In this document: one piece after another, positions 33,601 through 42,728 of the stretch
Numbering within the stretch: the stretch's first letter is position 1
Layout: the number at the start of each line of letters is the position of its first letter
DNA from: JAGNHS01 sp964609695
GTDB taxonomy: Bacteria > Bdellovibrionota > UBA2428
Assembly: GCA_964609695.1 (NCBI GenBank)
Contig: CAZSSP010000004.1
Span: 124,001-188,000, forward strand
Direction: 5' to 3'
DNA: 64,000 nucleotides
Notes under the pieces: generated by a model
Told to the model about the DNA's origin: nothing
The model's database searches: none
What the model saw: the letters and a program-made list of their open reading frames with translations, nothing else
Made by a program: the position numbers and the translations under genes

Positions 33601-35850
33601 TTAAAGGGCCTCAAGCGGAGCAAAACGAGCGATGAATTTTTTTAATCCGAATCGATCAAATCTGACAGAAACCTTGAGGTCCTGAGCTCCTCCGCTTCTG
33701 CTGACCACTGTGCCTGTTCCATAGTCAGGATGTTTAACTCTTTTGCCAACGGGAAACCCATCTTTTTGCGTGTCTTCACTTGTGTCGACTCCAAGAAAAG
33801 CATCAGCCTTGGGATTACTTTGTGAATAACTAAAGGAAAAGTCGTCGTTATCGAAAGAGTCATAATTTGAAGCTCGGAAACTTTTGTTTTGTTGGCTTCT
33901 GTGATCGTAGACCATTTTATGTTCACTTGGAATTTCTTCAAGAAATCGAGAGGGTCTTTGAATATGGGTGCGTCCAAATATTTTTCGATTTTGTGCAGAA
34001 CTCAAGTGAAGCTTTTTCATGGCTCGAGTCATTCCTACGTAGCAAAGTCTTCGCTCTTCTTCGATGTCGTCGGGATCGTCTTGATTTTGTTCGCGTATAG
34101 AGGGAAATATTCCATCTTCTAATCCAACAAGGTATACGAGCGGATACTCTAATCCTTTCGCTGAATGAAGAGTCATTAGAGTGATGAAGGGACTGTCTTG
34201 GTTTTTTTCTTTGTCGAGATCCGTGAGCAAGGCCACTTCCTCAAGAAATTGTCTAAGTGAGCTATCGGCGGCTCGTGAGTCAAATTCGTCTAATGCAGAA
34301 GCTAATTCTTCTAAGTTATCAATTCTAGCTTGGGCCTCGACGCTGTTTTCGCGTTTGAGCTCATTTAAATATCCCGTTTTATCTAAGAGGTGCAAATAAA
34401 AATCTTTAGCCGACATGTCCATGCAAGCTTTTTGAAGTTGGGCAAAAAGTTCTAAAAACGCTGAGAGTTTTCGACGTGTTCCATTGTTAATATCGCCAAC
34501 GCTTGGGTCGGATGAAAGAATTCCAATCGCTTCAAGGCAACTACACTTTTCCTTGACCGCAAAATCTTGAAGAGCAGTCAGGCTTGTTTTCCCTATACCT
34601 CTTGTTGGGACGTTGATAATTCTCATAAGGGATAAATCATCTTTGGGATTAATTAAAACTCGAAAATACGCGATGATATCTTTAACTTCGGCACGGTCGT
34701 AGAATTTTAAACCACCAAAAATTTTATAATTGTGACGAGCGTAACGAAGACGATCTTCTAACAATCGAGATTGAGCGTGTGTTCTATAAAATATGGCCAC
34801 TTCATTGGCGCTGTAGCCACCGTCTCTAAGTTTTTGCGTGATAGAGCTTACAACCCATTGGGCTTCGTCCCAATCACTGTCGACCATATGAACTTCGATA
34901 AGTTCACCATCGGGATTGTGAGTGAATAAGGTTTTTTCTTTTCGTTGAAAGTTATTAGAAATAACTTTGCTAGCAGCTTCAATAATGTGCTTAGTGGAGC
35001 GATAGTTCTCTTCTAGTTTTACAACTTTGGCCTCGGGAAAATCTTTTTCAAAATCTAGAATGTTTCGAATGTCTGCACCTCTCCATCGGTAGATGCTTTG
35101 ATCTTCGTCTCCTACGACACATAAGTTTCTATATTTTTGAGTGATCAGTCGGAGAAGCTTATATTGTACAGGATTGGTGTCTTGGTATTCATCAACTAAG
35201 ACAAATCGGTAGCGATCTTGAAAATCATCTGTGAATGTTTCATGGTTCTTGAAAAGCTCGTAGGTGAGTAAAAGTAAGTCACCAAAATCAACGGCATTAT
35301 TTTCTTTTAAAATTTCTTGGTATTTTCGTATGACGGGTGTGGCTTTGTTTTCAAAAAAACTTCCACTCACTGGAGAGTAATCGGAGGGGTTAATACCATC
35401 GTTTTTGAGGCCTTCAATTTTATATAAAATACTTTTTGGAGAAAGAATTTTATCGGAGACCTCACAAGCCTCCATGGCTTTTTTAACGGCGGCTAATTGG
35501 TCACTACTATCAAAGATAGAGAAGTTTGATTCTCGACCTACAAGATGGGCGTTGTCGCGAAGGAGGCGAGCACCCATGCTGTGAAAAGTTGCTAACCATA
35601 TATCATGAACTGGAATATCAGGTGTTCCTAAGAGTTTATGAACACGTTCTCGCATTTCGGCAGCCGCTTTATTAGTGAAGGTGAGCGATAAAATTTCACC
35701 AGGCATCGCGTAACCTTGATGAATAAGATGAGCAATTCTATGAGTGAGAACACGTGTCTTTCCCGAGCCAGCCCCCGCTAAAATCAGCGTAGGCCCTACA
35801 ACACTTTCCGTTGCTTCTTTTTGCTTTAAATTTAGACCTTTAGTGCTCAC
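33601..35850 (-). CDS. UvrD/PcrA-type superfamily 1A DNA helicase
   Basis: 749 residues. A 3'-5' helicase of DNA repair and replication restart. Walker A GAGSGKT (26-32) in LILAGAGSGKTRVLTHR, motif Ib TFTNKAA, Walker B LVDEYQDTN, motif III VVGDEDQSIYRWRGAD, motif IV LEENYRST, motif V LMTLHSAKGLEYP and motif VI YVGMTRA are all visible. The C-terminus (VKHPDYGTGTVVSRSGG ... VRFDRFGLKKF) is the Tudor-like PcrA/UvrD tail that contacts RNA polymerase, which favours PcrA/UvrD over Rep. The start is GTG at 35850. Upstream lies a 405-base gap holding a small-RNA candidate on the other strand. Confidence 0.95.
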   Translation of the reverse strand: MSTKGLNLKQKEATESVVGPTLILAGAGSGKTRVLTHRIAHLIHQGYAMPGEILSLTFTNKAAAEMRERVHKLLGTPDIPVHDIWLATFHSMGARLLRDNAHLVGRESNFSIFDSSDQLAAVKKAMEACEVSDKILSPKSILYKIEGLKNDGINPSDYSPVSGSFFENKATPVIRKYQEILKENNAVDFGDLLLLTYELFKNHETFTDDFQDRYRFVLVDEYQDTNPVQYKLLRLITQKYRNLCVVGDEDQSIYRWRGADIRNILDFEKDFPEAKVVKLEENYRSTKHIIEAASKVISNNFQRKEKTLFTHNPDGELIEVHMVDSDWDEAQWVVSSITQKLRDGGYSANEVAIFYRTHAQSRLLEDRLRYARHNYKIFGGLKFYDRAEVKDIIAYFRVLINPKDDLSLMRIINVPTRGIGKTSLTALQDFAVKEKCSCLEAIGILSSDPSVGDINNGTRRKLSAFLELFAQLQKACMDMSAKDFYLHLLDKTGYLNELKRENSVEAQARIDNLEELASALDEFDSRAADSSLRQFLEEVALLTDLDKEKNQDSPFITLMTLHSAKGLEYPLVYLVGLEDGIFPSIREQNQDDPDDIEEERRLCYVGMTRAMKKLHLSSAQNRKIFGRTHIQRPSRFLEEIPSEHKMVYDHRSQQNKSFRASNYDSFDNDDFSFSYSQSNPKADAFLGVDTSEDTQKDGFPVGKRVKHPDYGTGTVVSRSGGAQDLKVSVRFDRFGLKKFIARFAPLEAL

Positions 35851-35916
35851 AGATGACGAGAGCTTAGATGACTAATTAGAATAATTCCATGAATAAAATT
35901 TGTAGGGAATTTATTC

Positions 35917-35945
35917 TTGACGTTTATAAAGAGCGCGGATAGAAC
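35917..35945 (+). promoter_or_regulatory. Sigma-70-like promoter of the small-RNA candidate
   Basis: TTGACG (35917-35922, 5 of 6 to consensus), a 17-base spacer, and TAGAAC (35940-35945, 4 of 6) with purine-rich DNA upstream. No plus-strand protein gene lies within 2 kb downstream, so its product must be a short transcript. Confidence 0.55.
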
Positions 35946-35951
35946 TCATCT

Positions 35952-36070
35952 TCCCTAGTTTTCATTCAGGTTTTTGTTGCTCCTCCCTCCCCCCCTATAA
36001 CAAAAACCTGGGTGACGGTAGGCCGGGGCTTCTTCGTTCTCCCCTTTTGAAGCCCCGGCTTGCTTTTTTT
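35952..36070 (+). ncRNA. Candidate trans-acting small RNA with a C-rich loop
   Basis: About 119 nt between the promoter above and a strong terminator. The first element is a perfect 12-bp hairpin, CAGGTTTTTGTT (35967-35978) with AACAAAAACCTG (35999-36010). Its 20-nt loop is almost all pyrimidine and includes CUCCUCCCUCCCCCCC. That loop is complementary to purine-rich ribosome-binding sites (GGAGG, GGGAGGGAG). A short linker (GGTGACGGTAG) joins it to the terminator hairpin, whose own loop also has CUCCCC. There is no credible open frame. C-rich loops that cover Shine-Dalgarno sequences are known from Gram-positive small RNAs of the RsaE type. Calling this a regulator by that mechanism is inference. 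The stretch 36071-36255 after it shows nothing recognisable. Confidence 0.55.
36022..36070 (+). terminator. Strong intrinsic terminator of the small-RNA candidate
   Basis: A perfect 11-bp stem, GCCGGGGCTTC (36022-36032) with GAAGCCCCGGC (36049-36059), a 16-nt loop and a run of seven T at 36064-36070. It is oriented plus only: the complementary strand has no T-run after the stem, and both flanking protein genes are on the minus strand. Confidence 0.85.
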
Positions 36071-36255
36071 GGGTTGGAAATATCTTTCTAACAAAGCCTC
36101 TTAAAACTCCCAAATATCGATAGAGAAAAGCATTAACAGCCTTTTTAACAATTTTGATTTATGAAAAATTCAAAGTTTAATCGGTAAAGCCGAATCTCTT
36201 AAGACAAGCGGGTGCTTCATTGGCCTTGATTAGCTTTGATTTAATGTTTGAGCGA

Positions 36256-38034
36256 CTATTCTAAGGCTTCTTCACAAGCATTGCGCGCATTGGCTCTCTC
36301 GGCGGCTTCAGGAAACATTTGAGATAGTTGTTCTTTAACTTCGAGAGCAATGGGCGACAACTGAGGAAGGTGAGCGCTTCTGCTTCTCATGTTTAATTCA
36401 CGAATTAGGTATTCGCTCCAAGAAGCTGCTTCTAGCATTCCAGAGGCAGAATCTGTTTGCTTGGCGTTTTCATGTCGCAAAGTGATCTCTGCTGCTAGAA
36501 TTTGAACAAAAGAGTCGCCCCAAAGTTCATTAGAACCTTTCATTTGTAGCGTATAAAATAGGGTTGTAAATAAAGCGCTGATACTTGAATGAACTTGATA
36601 ACCTAGCTCGGGAGTGCGTGGTTGTAGGTTTGTGTGAAAGCTTTTTTTCCAAGCATTTATCAAATGGTCAGCTATATAAAGTTGAGTGGCTAAATCTCTA
36701 CTGGCGTCTGTGAGTAAATTCCTTGAAATTCTAAATGCAGTGCTCAAATAGAGATCGGTTTGAAAAGATGGAGAAGTATTTTTATTATCACTAACGAAAA
36801 GTTCTTCTATAAAAACTTGGAAAAGTTTTTGAATATTGATGGGAGTATAATCTGGAGACACTTCTTGGGGGTTTGCAGCGAAACGATTAAAGAATTCAAT
36901 TTGTTGCTCTATTGAAGGATGAGTTCCTAATTGTTGATGAATCGCTTCAATAGCCGTAGCGTCTTCGTGCGTTCCTCTAATTCGTATGTTTCTTTCTATG
37001 AAAGCATTAAAAGCATCTTGGATGTTGTGTAATATTTTAGCGCGATTAGGAAGCCGAGGATTTCCTAAAAGACTGAGCAACACTCTAGGTCGGTATTGAG
37101 GATCTATACTGAAAACGGTGGCTCTACCGGCTTGTAAAGATAAAGCAGATACACTTTTCAAGGTGAATGGGAAGTTGCTTAATTTCAAAGATTCAAGATG
37201 TGCATTCCATTTTTCTGGATGCTTATCTCGAGATTTTGGCTCTACAAAAAGATATTCAAGATTTTGAGCCGTTAGTTTTCTAAGCTGCCTATCGAATAAA
37301 GCGAAAAGTTCCTCTGCCCTTGTTGAAAGCGTATTCATTAGTAGAGGATAATCTTCTGATTTTTCTAATAGGTTGAGTAGAAGAGCTTCGCTTTTGTCGC
37401 ATTTTAATTTTAATAAGATATTAATACTGACGTTAATATTTTCCGAGACAATGTTTCTTAGGGTTGAAGCTTCTGCAGGAGTTTTTGTGTGATCTGTGTT
37501 TACGAGAAGTTTCTCGAGAGGCAAGAGCTCATTTGTAAGGAGTGAAAATAGAGAGTCAGCGATTTGGTTTCTAACGTCATTTGAAAGTTCTGCAAAATGT
37601 TCTTCTCTATTGGAAAGTCTTTCTAAGGCGGCCAAACGAGCGAAGACTTCTTCAAGAGGTAGTTTCTCTAAGTTGGAAACAAAATTAATTAGGCCGCTGT
37701 CGCTATTGGGTGCCGGAGTTCTTTTGTCACTGTTTTGAATGATGTGACGAATGTCTTGAGCTTCAAAACTAGTCCCGAAAATCTGATTAACATCTTCCTT
37801 AAAAAAAGGAAGATAGCCATCGCTCACGTCGACAAGATAAACAGGTGTAGGACCATTCGAAATTTTTCCGAGATTAATTAGATCGGAAGTGCCGGCTTTT
37901 GTTCTGAAAAGATTTTCAAGAGCTCCAAGGCTTTGAGTCTCTTTGACTTTGAGAAGCAAGGGATTTCTTTTATCTTCGGCAAATCCTAGAATTGTAGAAA
38001 GAGAAAGTATTGTTATTAAAAACCATCGATTCAC
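36256..38034 (-). CDS. Large exported helical protein of unknown function
   Basis: 592 residues, not recognised. I chose the GTG at 38034: it gives the signal peptide VNRWFLITILSLSTILGFAED and has GGAGG (complement of 38045-38049) ten bases upstream. The ATG at 38061 would add nine residues and place that GGAGG inside the coding region. The mature protein is almost all helical, with repeated short helix pairs (LEEVFARLAALERLSNREEHF, LEKLLVNTDHTKTPAEA, LLNLLEKSEDYPLLMNTL), which suggests an alpha-solenoid scaffold. Only two Cys are present. It stands alone, convergent with the small-RNA region and divergent from leuS. Confidence 0.82.
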   Translation of the reverse strand: MNRWFLITILSLSTILGFAEDKRNPLLLKVKETQSLGALENLFRTKAGTSDLINLGKISNGPTPVYLVDVSDGYLPFFKEDVNQIFGTSFEAQDIRHIIQNSDKRTPAPNSDSGLINFVSNLEKLPLEEVFARLAALERLSNREEHFAELSNDVRNQIADSLFSLLTNELLPLEKLLVNTDHTKTPAEASTLRNIVSENINVSINILLKLKCDKSEALLLNLLEKSEDYPLLMNTLSTRAEELFALFDRQLRKLTAQNLEYLFVEPKSRDKHPEKWNAHLESLKLSNFPFTLKSVSALSLQAGRATVFSIDPQYRPRVLLSLLGNPRLPNRAKILHNIQDAFNAFIERNIRIRGTHEDATAIEAIHQQLGTHPSIEQQIEFFNRFAANPQEVSPDYTPINIQKLFQVFIEELFVSDNKNTSPSFQTDLYLSTAFRISRNLLTDASRDLATQLYIADHLINAWKKSFHTNLQPRTPELGYQVHSSISALFTTLFYTLQMKGSNELWGDSFVQILAAEITLRHENAKQTDSASGMLEAASWSEYLIRELNMRSRSAHLPQLSPIALEVKEQLSQMFPEAAERANARNACEEALE

Positions 38035-38246
38035 TTTGCTAAGACCTCCGGTCAACACCATAATTTTGAGGGGCTCAAGCTAACAGCATGGAGCGCTAAA
38101 AACAAGTCATCTTCTCAACTAACGCGGCCGTATTTTCGAGCACTTAGATCAATAAATTTGAATGATTTGATTAATTTATAAGCCCATCAATAAAACTAAA
38201 TCAGTATTGGTAGATAAGGCTGCTCGAATTATAGTGATTATTCTCT

Positions 38247-40685
38247 ATGGCGAATAAATGGGCTGAAATTGAAAAAAAGTGGCAAGAACGTTGGGAAAAA
38301 GACTCGGCATTTAAGGCCTATAATCCAAATGAGCTTAAAAATGCTCAACCAAAATTTTATTGTTTAGATATGTTTCCTTACCCCTCGGGGGATGGTTTGC
38401 ATGTGGGCCACCCACTTGGTTACATCGCCACGGATATTCTTTGTCGTTATAAAAGAATGAGGGGATATAACGTTTTACATCCTATGGGTTGGGATGCTTT
38501 TGGTCTTCCAGCTGAACAATATGCGATTCAGCGCGGAGTTCATCCTGAAATCACTACAAAGAAAAATATTGAAACATTTAAAAGGCAATTGAAATCATTA
38601 GGCTTATCTTATGATTGGTCGAGAGAAATTAATACGACTGATCCTAAATATTACAAATGGACACAATGGATTTTCAAACAAATGCTCCGTCGAAAATTAG
38701 CCTATCAAGCCGAAGTGGCTGTGAACTGGTGTCCTGCGCTTGGAACTGTTTTGGCTAATGATGAAGTCATTGATGGAAAATCAGAAAGAGGCGGACATCC
38801 AGTTGAAAGACGGCCGATGCGCCAATGGATGATGAAAATTACGAGTTATGCCGATCGTCTGTTAGAAGATCTAGACAAATTAGATTGGCCCGAATCGACT
38901 AAAGAATTACAGCGAAATTGGATAGGTCGATCTGAAGGGGCTCGAATTAAGTTTCCTTTTATTAAAGGATACGAAGAATGTTTAGAAGTTTTCACGACTC
39001 GACCAGACACTTTGATGGGCGTCACATTTATGGTGATAGCCCCTGAGCATTCGGCTGTTGAAAGACTCACTACAGATTCACAAAAAGAAGAAGTCGAAAA
39101 ATATATTCAAGAGGCTAAGCGTAAAAGTGATTTGCAAAGAACAGACTTAAATAAAGTTAAAACTGGAGTTTATACGGGTGGAACAGTCATGCATCCCCTT
39201 ACAGGGGAAAGGGTTCCTGTTTGGGTTGCAGATTATGTTCTAGCTTCCTATGGAACTGGCGCCATTATGGCGGTTCCAGCCCACGATGAAAGAGATAAAG
39301 AATTTGCTGAAACGTTTGGAATAGCCATTAAAGAAGTTATTGATAGCGATGGAAATATAATAAATTCAAACGTTGGTGATTTAATTGTTGATGCTTTGAA
39401 GGCCAAAGAAGGCGCTAAGAAAATTGTCGAAAAGTTAGAGTCTTTAGAATTAGGTCGTTCTGAAGTTCAATACAAACTTCGTGATTGGATTTTTTCACGA
39501 CAAAGATATTGGGGAGAGCCCATACCCGTCGTTCATCTTGAGGGTGAAGCCGGTGGTATTAGAATGATTAATGATGAAGATCTGCCTCTGACCTTGCCTT
39601 CGGTAGAATCTTATAAACCCACAGGATCGGGTGAATCTCCACTTTCAGTTTTAAAAGATTGGGTTGAATGTCAGGATGCTACAGGTAAAAAAGGCTTTCG
39701 AGAAACCAATACCATGCCAGGTTCCGCGGGCTCTTCTTGGTATTTTTTAAGATATATGGATCCTTTGAATGATCAAGCCGCTTGGTCAAAGGAGGCTGAG
39801 GCTTATTGGGGGCCCGTTGATTTTTACATGGGTGGAGCTGAGCACGCCGTTGGACATCTTTTGTATTCTCGATTTTGGCATAAAGTATTTTTTGATATGG
39901 GATTGGTGACACATAATGAGCCTTTCCAGAAATTATTTCATCAAGGATTAATGCTTGGAGAAGATGGCGAGAAGATGAGTAAATCTCGTGGGAACGTTGT
40001 CAATCCAGATCAAGTTATAGATCAATATGGAGCCGATACTTTCCGTTTATTTGAAATGTTTTTAGGACCCATTGAAAAAGCAAAACCATGGCAAACCGCC
40101 AACATCGAAGGTGTTTCAAGATTTTTGTGGCGATATTGGAGATTCTGTTTTGGTGAAAATGAAAATGCTTTGCGCGATAAGTTTGTAGAAATACCTGAGT
40201 CCGAATGGGATAAGGATTTCTTACTTCTTTTTCATCAGAGCATTAAAAACATAACGGAAGATTATGAAAATCTTCGCTTAAATACAGCTATTTCTTCACT
40301 CATGATTTTACTAAACGCAGCTTATGACCAATTCGGTGAAGACAAAAATGTTCCTAGATCTTTTCTCGAAACTTACACTTTATTACTCGCTCCTTTAGCT
40401 CCTCACTTGACCGATGAGGTTTGGGAAAAATTAGGTCATTCAACTCTAACTCGCTTTGCACAATGGCCGACTTTTGATCCTACTAAGGCTGTGAGTGACA
40501 GAATGAACCTGGCGATTCAAGTTAATGGAAAATTAAGAGACAATATTGAAGTGGCCAAGGGAATTAGTGAATCCGAAATTCGTGAAAAAGTATTAGCTCT
40601 TGAAAAGGTCCAGAAATGGATTGAGGGCAAAGAGATACGAAAATTTATCTACGTAAAAGAAAAACTTGTGAGCATAGTTGTATGA
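38247..40685 (+). CDS. leuS: Leucyl-tRNA synthetase
   Basis: 812 residues, slightly short of E. coli (860). HIGH motif HVGH (52-55) in MFPYPSGDGLHVGHPLGY and KMSKS near residue 575 (GEKMSKSRGNVVNPD). The CP1 editing domain is present with the Thr-rich strand and the conserved GTGAIMAVPAHDERD. The zinc-binding ZN-1 insertion of many LeuRS is reduced: the region after the HIGH motif (VNWCPALGTVLANDEV) keeps one Cys. It starts with ATG at 38247 after a 185-base divergent gap in which I see no T-box or other riboswitch. The stop overlaps the next start as ATGA. Confidence 0.97.
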   Translation: MANKWAEIEKKWQERWEKDSAFKAYNPNELKNAQPKFYCLDMFPYPSGDGLHVGHPLGYIATDILCRYKRMRGYNVLHPMGWDAFGLPAEQYAIQRGVHPEITTKKNIETFKRQLKSLGLSYDWSREINTTDPKYYKWTQWIFKQMLRRKLAYQAEVAVNWCPALGTVLANDEVIDGKSERGGHPVERRPMRQWMMKITSYADRLLEDLDKLDWPESTKELQRNWIGRSEGARIKFPFIKGYEECLEVFTTRPDTLMGVTFMVIAPEHSAVERLTTDSQKEEVEKYIQEAKRKSDLQRTDLNKVKTGVYTGGTVMHPLTGERVPVWVADYVLASYGTGAIMAVPAHDERDKEFAETFGIAIKEVIDSDGNIINSNVGDLIVDALKAKEGAKKIVEKLESLELGRSEVQYKLRDWIFSRQRYWGEPIPVVHLEGEAGGIRMINDEDLPLTLPSVESYKPTGSGESPLSVLKDWVECQDATGKKGFRETNTMPGSAGSSWYFLRYMDPLNDQAAWSKEAEAYWGPVDFYMGGAEHAVGHLLYSRFWHKVFFDMGLVTHNEPFQKLFHQGLMLGEDGEKMSKSRGNVVNPDQVIDQYGADTFRLFEMFLGPIEKAKPWQTANIEGVSRFLWRYWRFCFGENENALRDKFVEIPESEWDKDFLLLFHQSIKNITEDYENLRLNTAISSLMILLNAAYDQFGEDKNVPRSFLETYTLLLAPLAPHLTDEVWEKLGHSTLTRFAQWPTFDPTKAVSDRMNLAIQVNGKLRDNIEVAKGISESEIREKVLALEKVQKWIEGKEIRKFIYVKEKLVSIVV

Positions 40686-41017
40686 CAATTTTTAAAAAAA
40701 TTATCGAAAAACAAATTCCCGCAAAAATAGTTTATGAAGACGAAATGTGTTTGGCTTTTCATGATGTCGATCCCAAAGCTCCCACGCATATTTTATTGAT
40801 ACCCAAAAAAGAGATAGCTTCACTTGATAATTTGGTCGATGAAGATGCAAAAATATTAGGTCATATGATGCTGCAAATTCCTAAAATAGCGAAACAACTT
40901 TCCTTAGGATTGGGCTATCGAGTCGTTTGCAATACAGGCTTGAGTGCCGGTCAAAGTGTTTTTCATCTTCATTTTCATATTTTGGGTGGTCGTTCAATGA
41001 CCTGGCCGCCAGGTTAA
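40682..41017 (+). CDS. hinT: HIT-family nucleotide hydrolase (HinT-like)
   Basis: 111 residues. Purine nucleoside phosphoramidase type: it hydrolyses adenylated amines, including aminoacyl-adenylates. The histidine triad is His95-x-His97-x-His99 in VFHLHFHILGG. The N-terminal CLAFHDVDPKAPTHILLIPKK is typical of the HinT branch. Coupling to leuS by a four-base overlap makes sense because HinT enzymes destroy aminoacyl-AMP released by tRNA synthetases; that link is inference. Confidence 0.93.
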   Translation: MTIFKKIIEKQIPAKIVYEDEMCLAFHDVDPKAPTHILLIPKKEIASLDNLVDEDAKILGHMMLQIPKIAKQLSLGLGYRVVCNTGLSAGQSVFHLHFHILGGRSMTWPPG

Positions 41018-41064
41018 GACATTTGCCTGGGTAAAGCTTAAAGCGTCTAATTGCGCGCGTTTGT

Positions 41065-42594
41065 TTATAAAAATCGAGCTAATGGCGCTATAAACGAAGT
41101 GAACTTATAGAGATTGATTTTAACTTTGTCGTAGATTTTATTTTCCCAAGCTTCTAATTTATCTACAATGCGGGCTCCGGGTTCTATGACGGCGGGATTT
41201 TTAACAGCCAATAAATAACTTAAGCCCACGCCTAACATTACAGCGTGGCCAATGTTGAAATTCATTAAGAGCGTATCCGCTTTGCCGATATCTCCTTTTG
41301 TAAAGTAAATGCCTTTTCCTGCTCCTTGGGCAATTTTGAAAAGTCCATCATGCATGACGATGGATAAAATAAAGAATTGAGTCATAAAGTAAGAAATAAA
41401 TTTCTCCATGGAAGCCGCAGTTTGGCGAGTTTTTTCATTGCCACCAACGGTGTTGTTGTTTGCGTTTCTCCATTCTTCCCATCTTGAAACAACATAGTGG
41501 AGCGGTGAGCGCCAAACTGAGTTAAAAATTACGGAGGCCCATTTAGAAGCAAACATGTTCATCCATCCTGCAAAGGATAGTGCAGAGGCAATACCTTTGC
41601 CTGCCCCAGCCCAATAGAGATCCACCGTAAAAATAGCACCTAAGCAAAGTTGCTTAAGCCATTGAGAAGGAAAAAAGTTTGTAGAACGACGCCACCAATT
41701 TCCAAGAAAAGTTCTATAAACAGCAGTTAAAGCACTATTAGCAGCGTTTACAATTGTGACGGGCACAACTACAGAAAGTTTTTGTCCAACACCTAGTGAA
41801 ACGGCAAAAGTTAAAATTCCGGGAATGACTAGCTTTCTGTAGGTCGTTTCAATCTCTTCTTTCGAAGGAGTTTGATAGTCTTCTTTCATCGGGAAAAAAT
41901 ATTGTAGTTTATGTGCGAGGTGTTTTAGGGCGCTTCCGGGTTCTGAAAGTGCTTTTTTAACGGTGGCTTTTACATTCGACTCAAACTTAATCGGATTGTC
42001 GGCAATTTCTTGAAGCCTCTTGCGAAGAATTTCTTTTTTCTTAATGCTAAATAGAGGAAGCCCAACAACGACTATACTTTTATTTGGATTTTTTTTGATG
42101 ATGTCTAAAGTTTCTTCAGACATTTGTGGGTCGTTGGGGTCGAGTCCAGAGATTTTTTCGTTAACTCCAGTCTCTTGATTAACTAAATAAATTCCACGTT
42201 GATCAGCTAAAAAATCACTAATTCGTCTTATGTAATCTAGAGGCACCTTAATTTGATTTTCATCGAGTAGGCTTTGAACTTCTTTAAGGAATTGATTTCT
42301 AAGTTTTCTATCCATGGGAACGCCCACAGCAAAAAGTTTATAAGATTCTTCAATGGGTGGGTGCGTTGCTAACCATTCTTTTAGTTCATTGATGTCGAGT
42401 CTCTTAGTTAGAGCTTTTCCAAAAGTTGTGTTTTCTTTAGGGACTAAATAAAATCCACAAGCAGTTGATAGATTTCGAATAGCCTCACCTTTAAATTCAA
42501 TTTTTGTATTGTCTGCGCTAAAAACGATAGTTGAAAGAAAAAGAAAGATAACTACGACAAAATTATTAAGAAGGAACTTTATAGAAGTCTTCAC
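41065..42594 (-). CDS. Exported or membrane protein of unknown function
   Basis: 509 residues, not recognised. A strong N-terminal signal (LLNNFVVVIFLFLSTIVFSAD) is followed by a soluble, charged half (residues 30-240) and then a hydrophobic half with about four to six possible membrane segments (ILTFAVSLGVGQKLSVVVPVTIV, FISYFMTQFFILSIVMHDGLF, MLGVGLSYLLAVKN). The soluble part is Lys-rich. The layout, a signal peptide, a periplasmic domain, then a membrane bundle, is unusual. The start is GTG at 42594. It is divergent from the phospholipase-D-like gene with 134 bases between, and it converges on hinT. No function is proposed. Confidence 0.78.
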   Translation of the reverse strand: MKTSIKFLLNNFVVVIFLFLSTIVFSADNTKIEFKGEAIRNLSTACGFYLVPKENTTFGKALTKRLDINELKEWLATHPPIEESYKLFAVGVPMDRKLRNQFLKEVQSLLDENQIKVPLDYIRRISDFLADQRGIYLVNQETGVNEKISGLDPNDPQMSEETLDIIKKNPNKSIVVVGLPLFSIKKKEILRKRLQEIADNPIKFESNVKATVKKALSEPGSALKHLAHKLQYFFPMKEDYQTPSKEEIETTYRKLVIPGILTFAVSLGVGQKLSVVVPVTIVNAANSALTAVYRTFLGNWWRRSTNFFPSQWLKQLCLGAIFTVDLYWAGAGKGIASALSFAGWMNMFASKWASVIFNSVWRSPLHYVVSRWEEWRNANNNTVGGNEKTRQTAASMEKFISYFMTQFFILSIVMHDGLFKIAQGAGKGIYFTKGDIGKADTLLMNFNIGHAVMLGVGLSYLLAVKNPAVIEPGARIVDKLEAWENKIYDKVKINLYKFTSFIAPLARFL

Positions 42595-42728
42595 CCGTAA
42601 AAGGGTTTAATTTTTAGTGGCTTAAAAATCAAAGGGGGATAAATAAGATTTCCGTATGCGTCATATTAGTTCAGCTTAAGGCAATTTAAGTTGTGAGTAT
42701 TCTAGGCAGCCGATAGCCACATGTGTGG

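Noticed and set aside
35851..36255. 6S RNA or c-di-GMP riboswitch-derived RNA in this gap
   Set aside because: The length (~120 nt) and the two simple hairpins do not fit the long bulged rod of 6S RNA, and no GEMM core sequence is present.
38062..38246. T-box or other riboswitch before leuS, and similarly before ileS
   Set aside because: No T-box sequence, specifier stem or terminator/antiterminator pair could be found; the leaders are short and A/T-rich.
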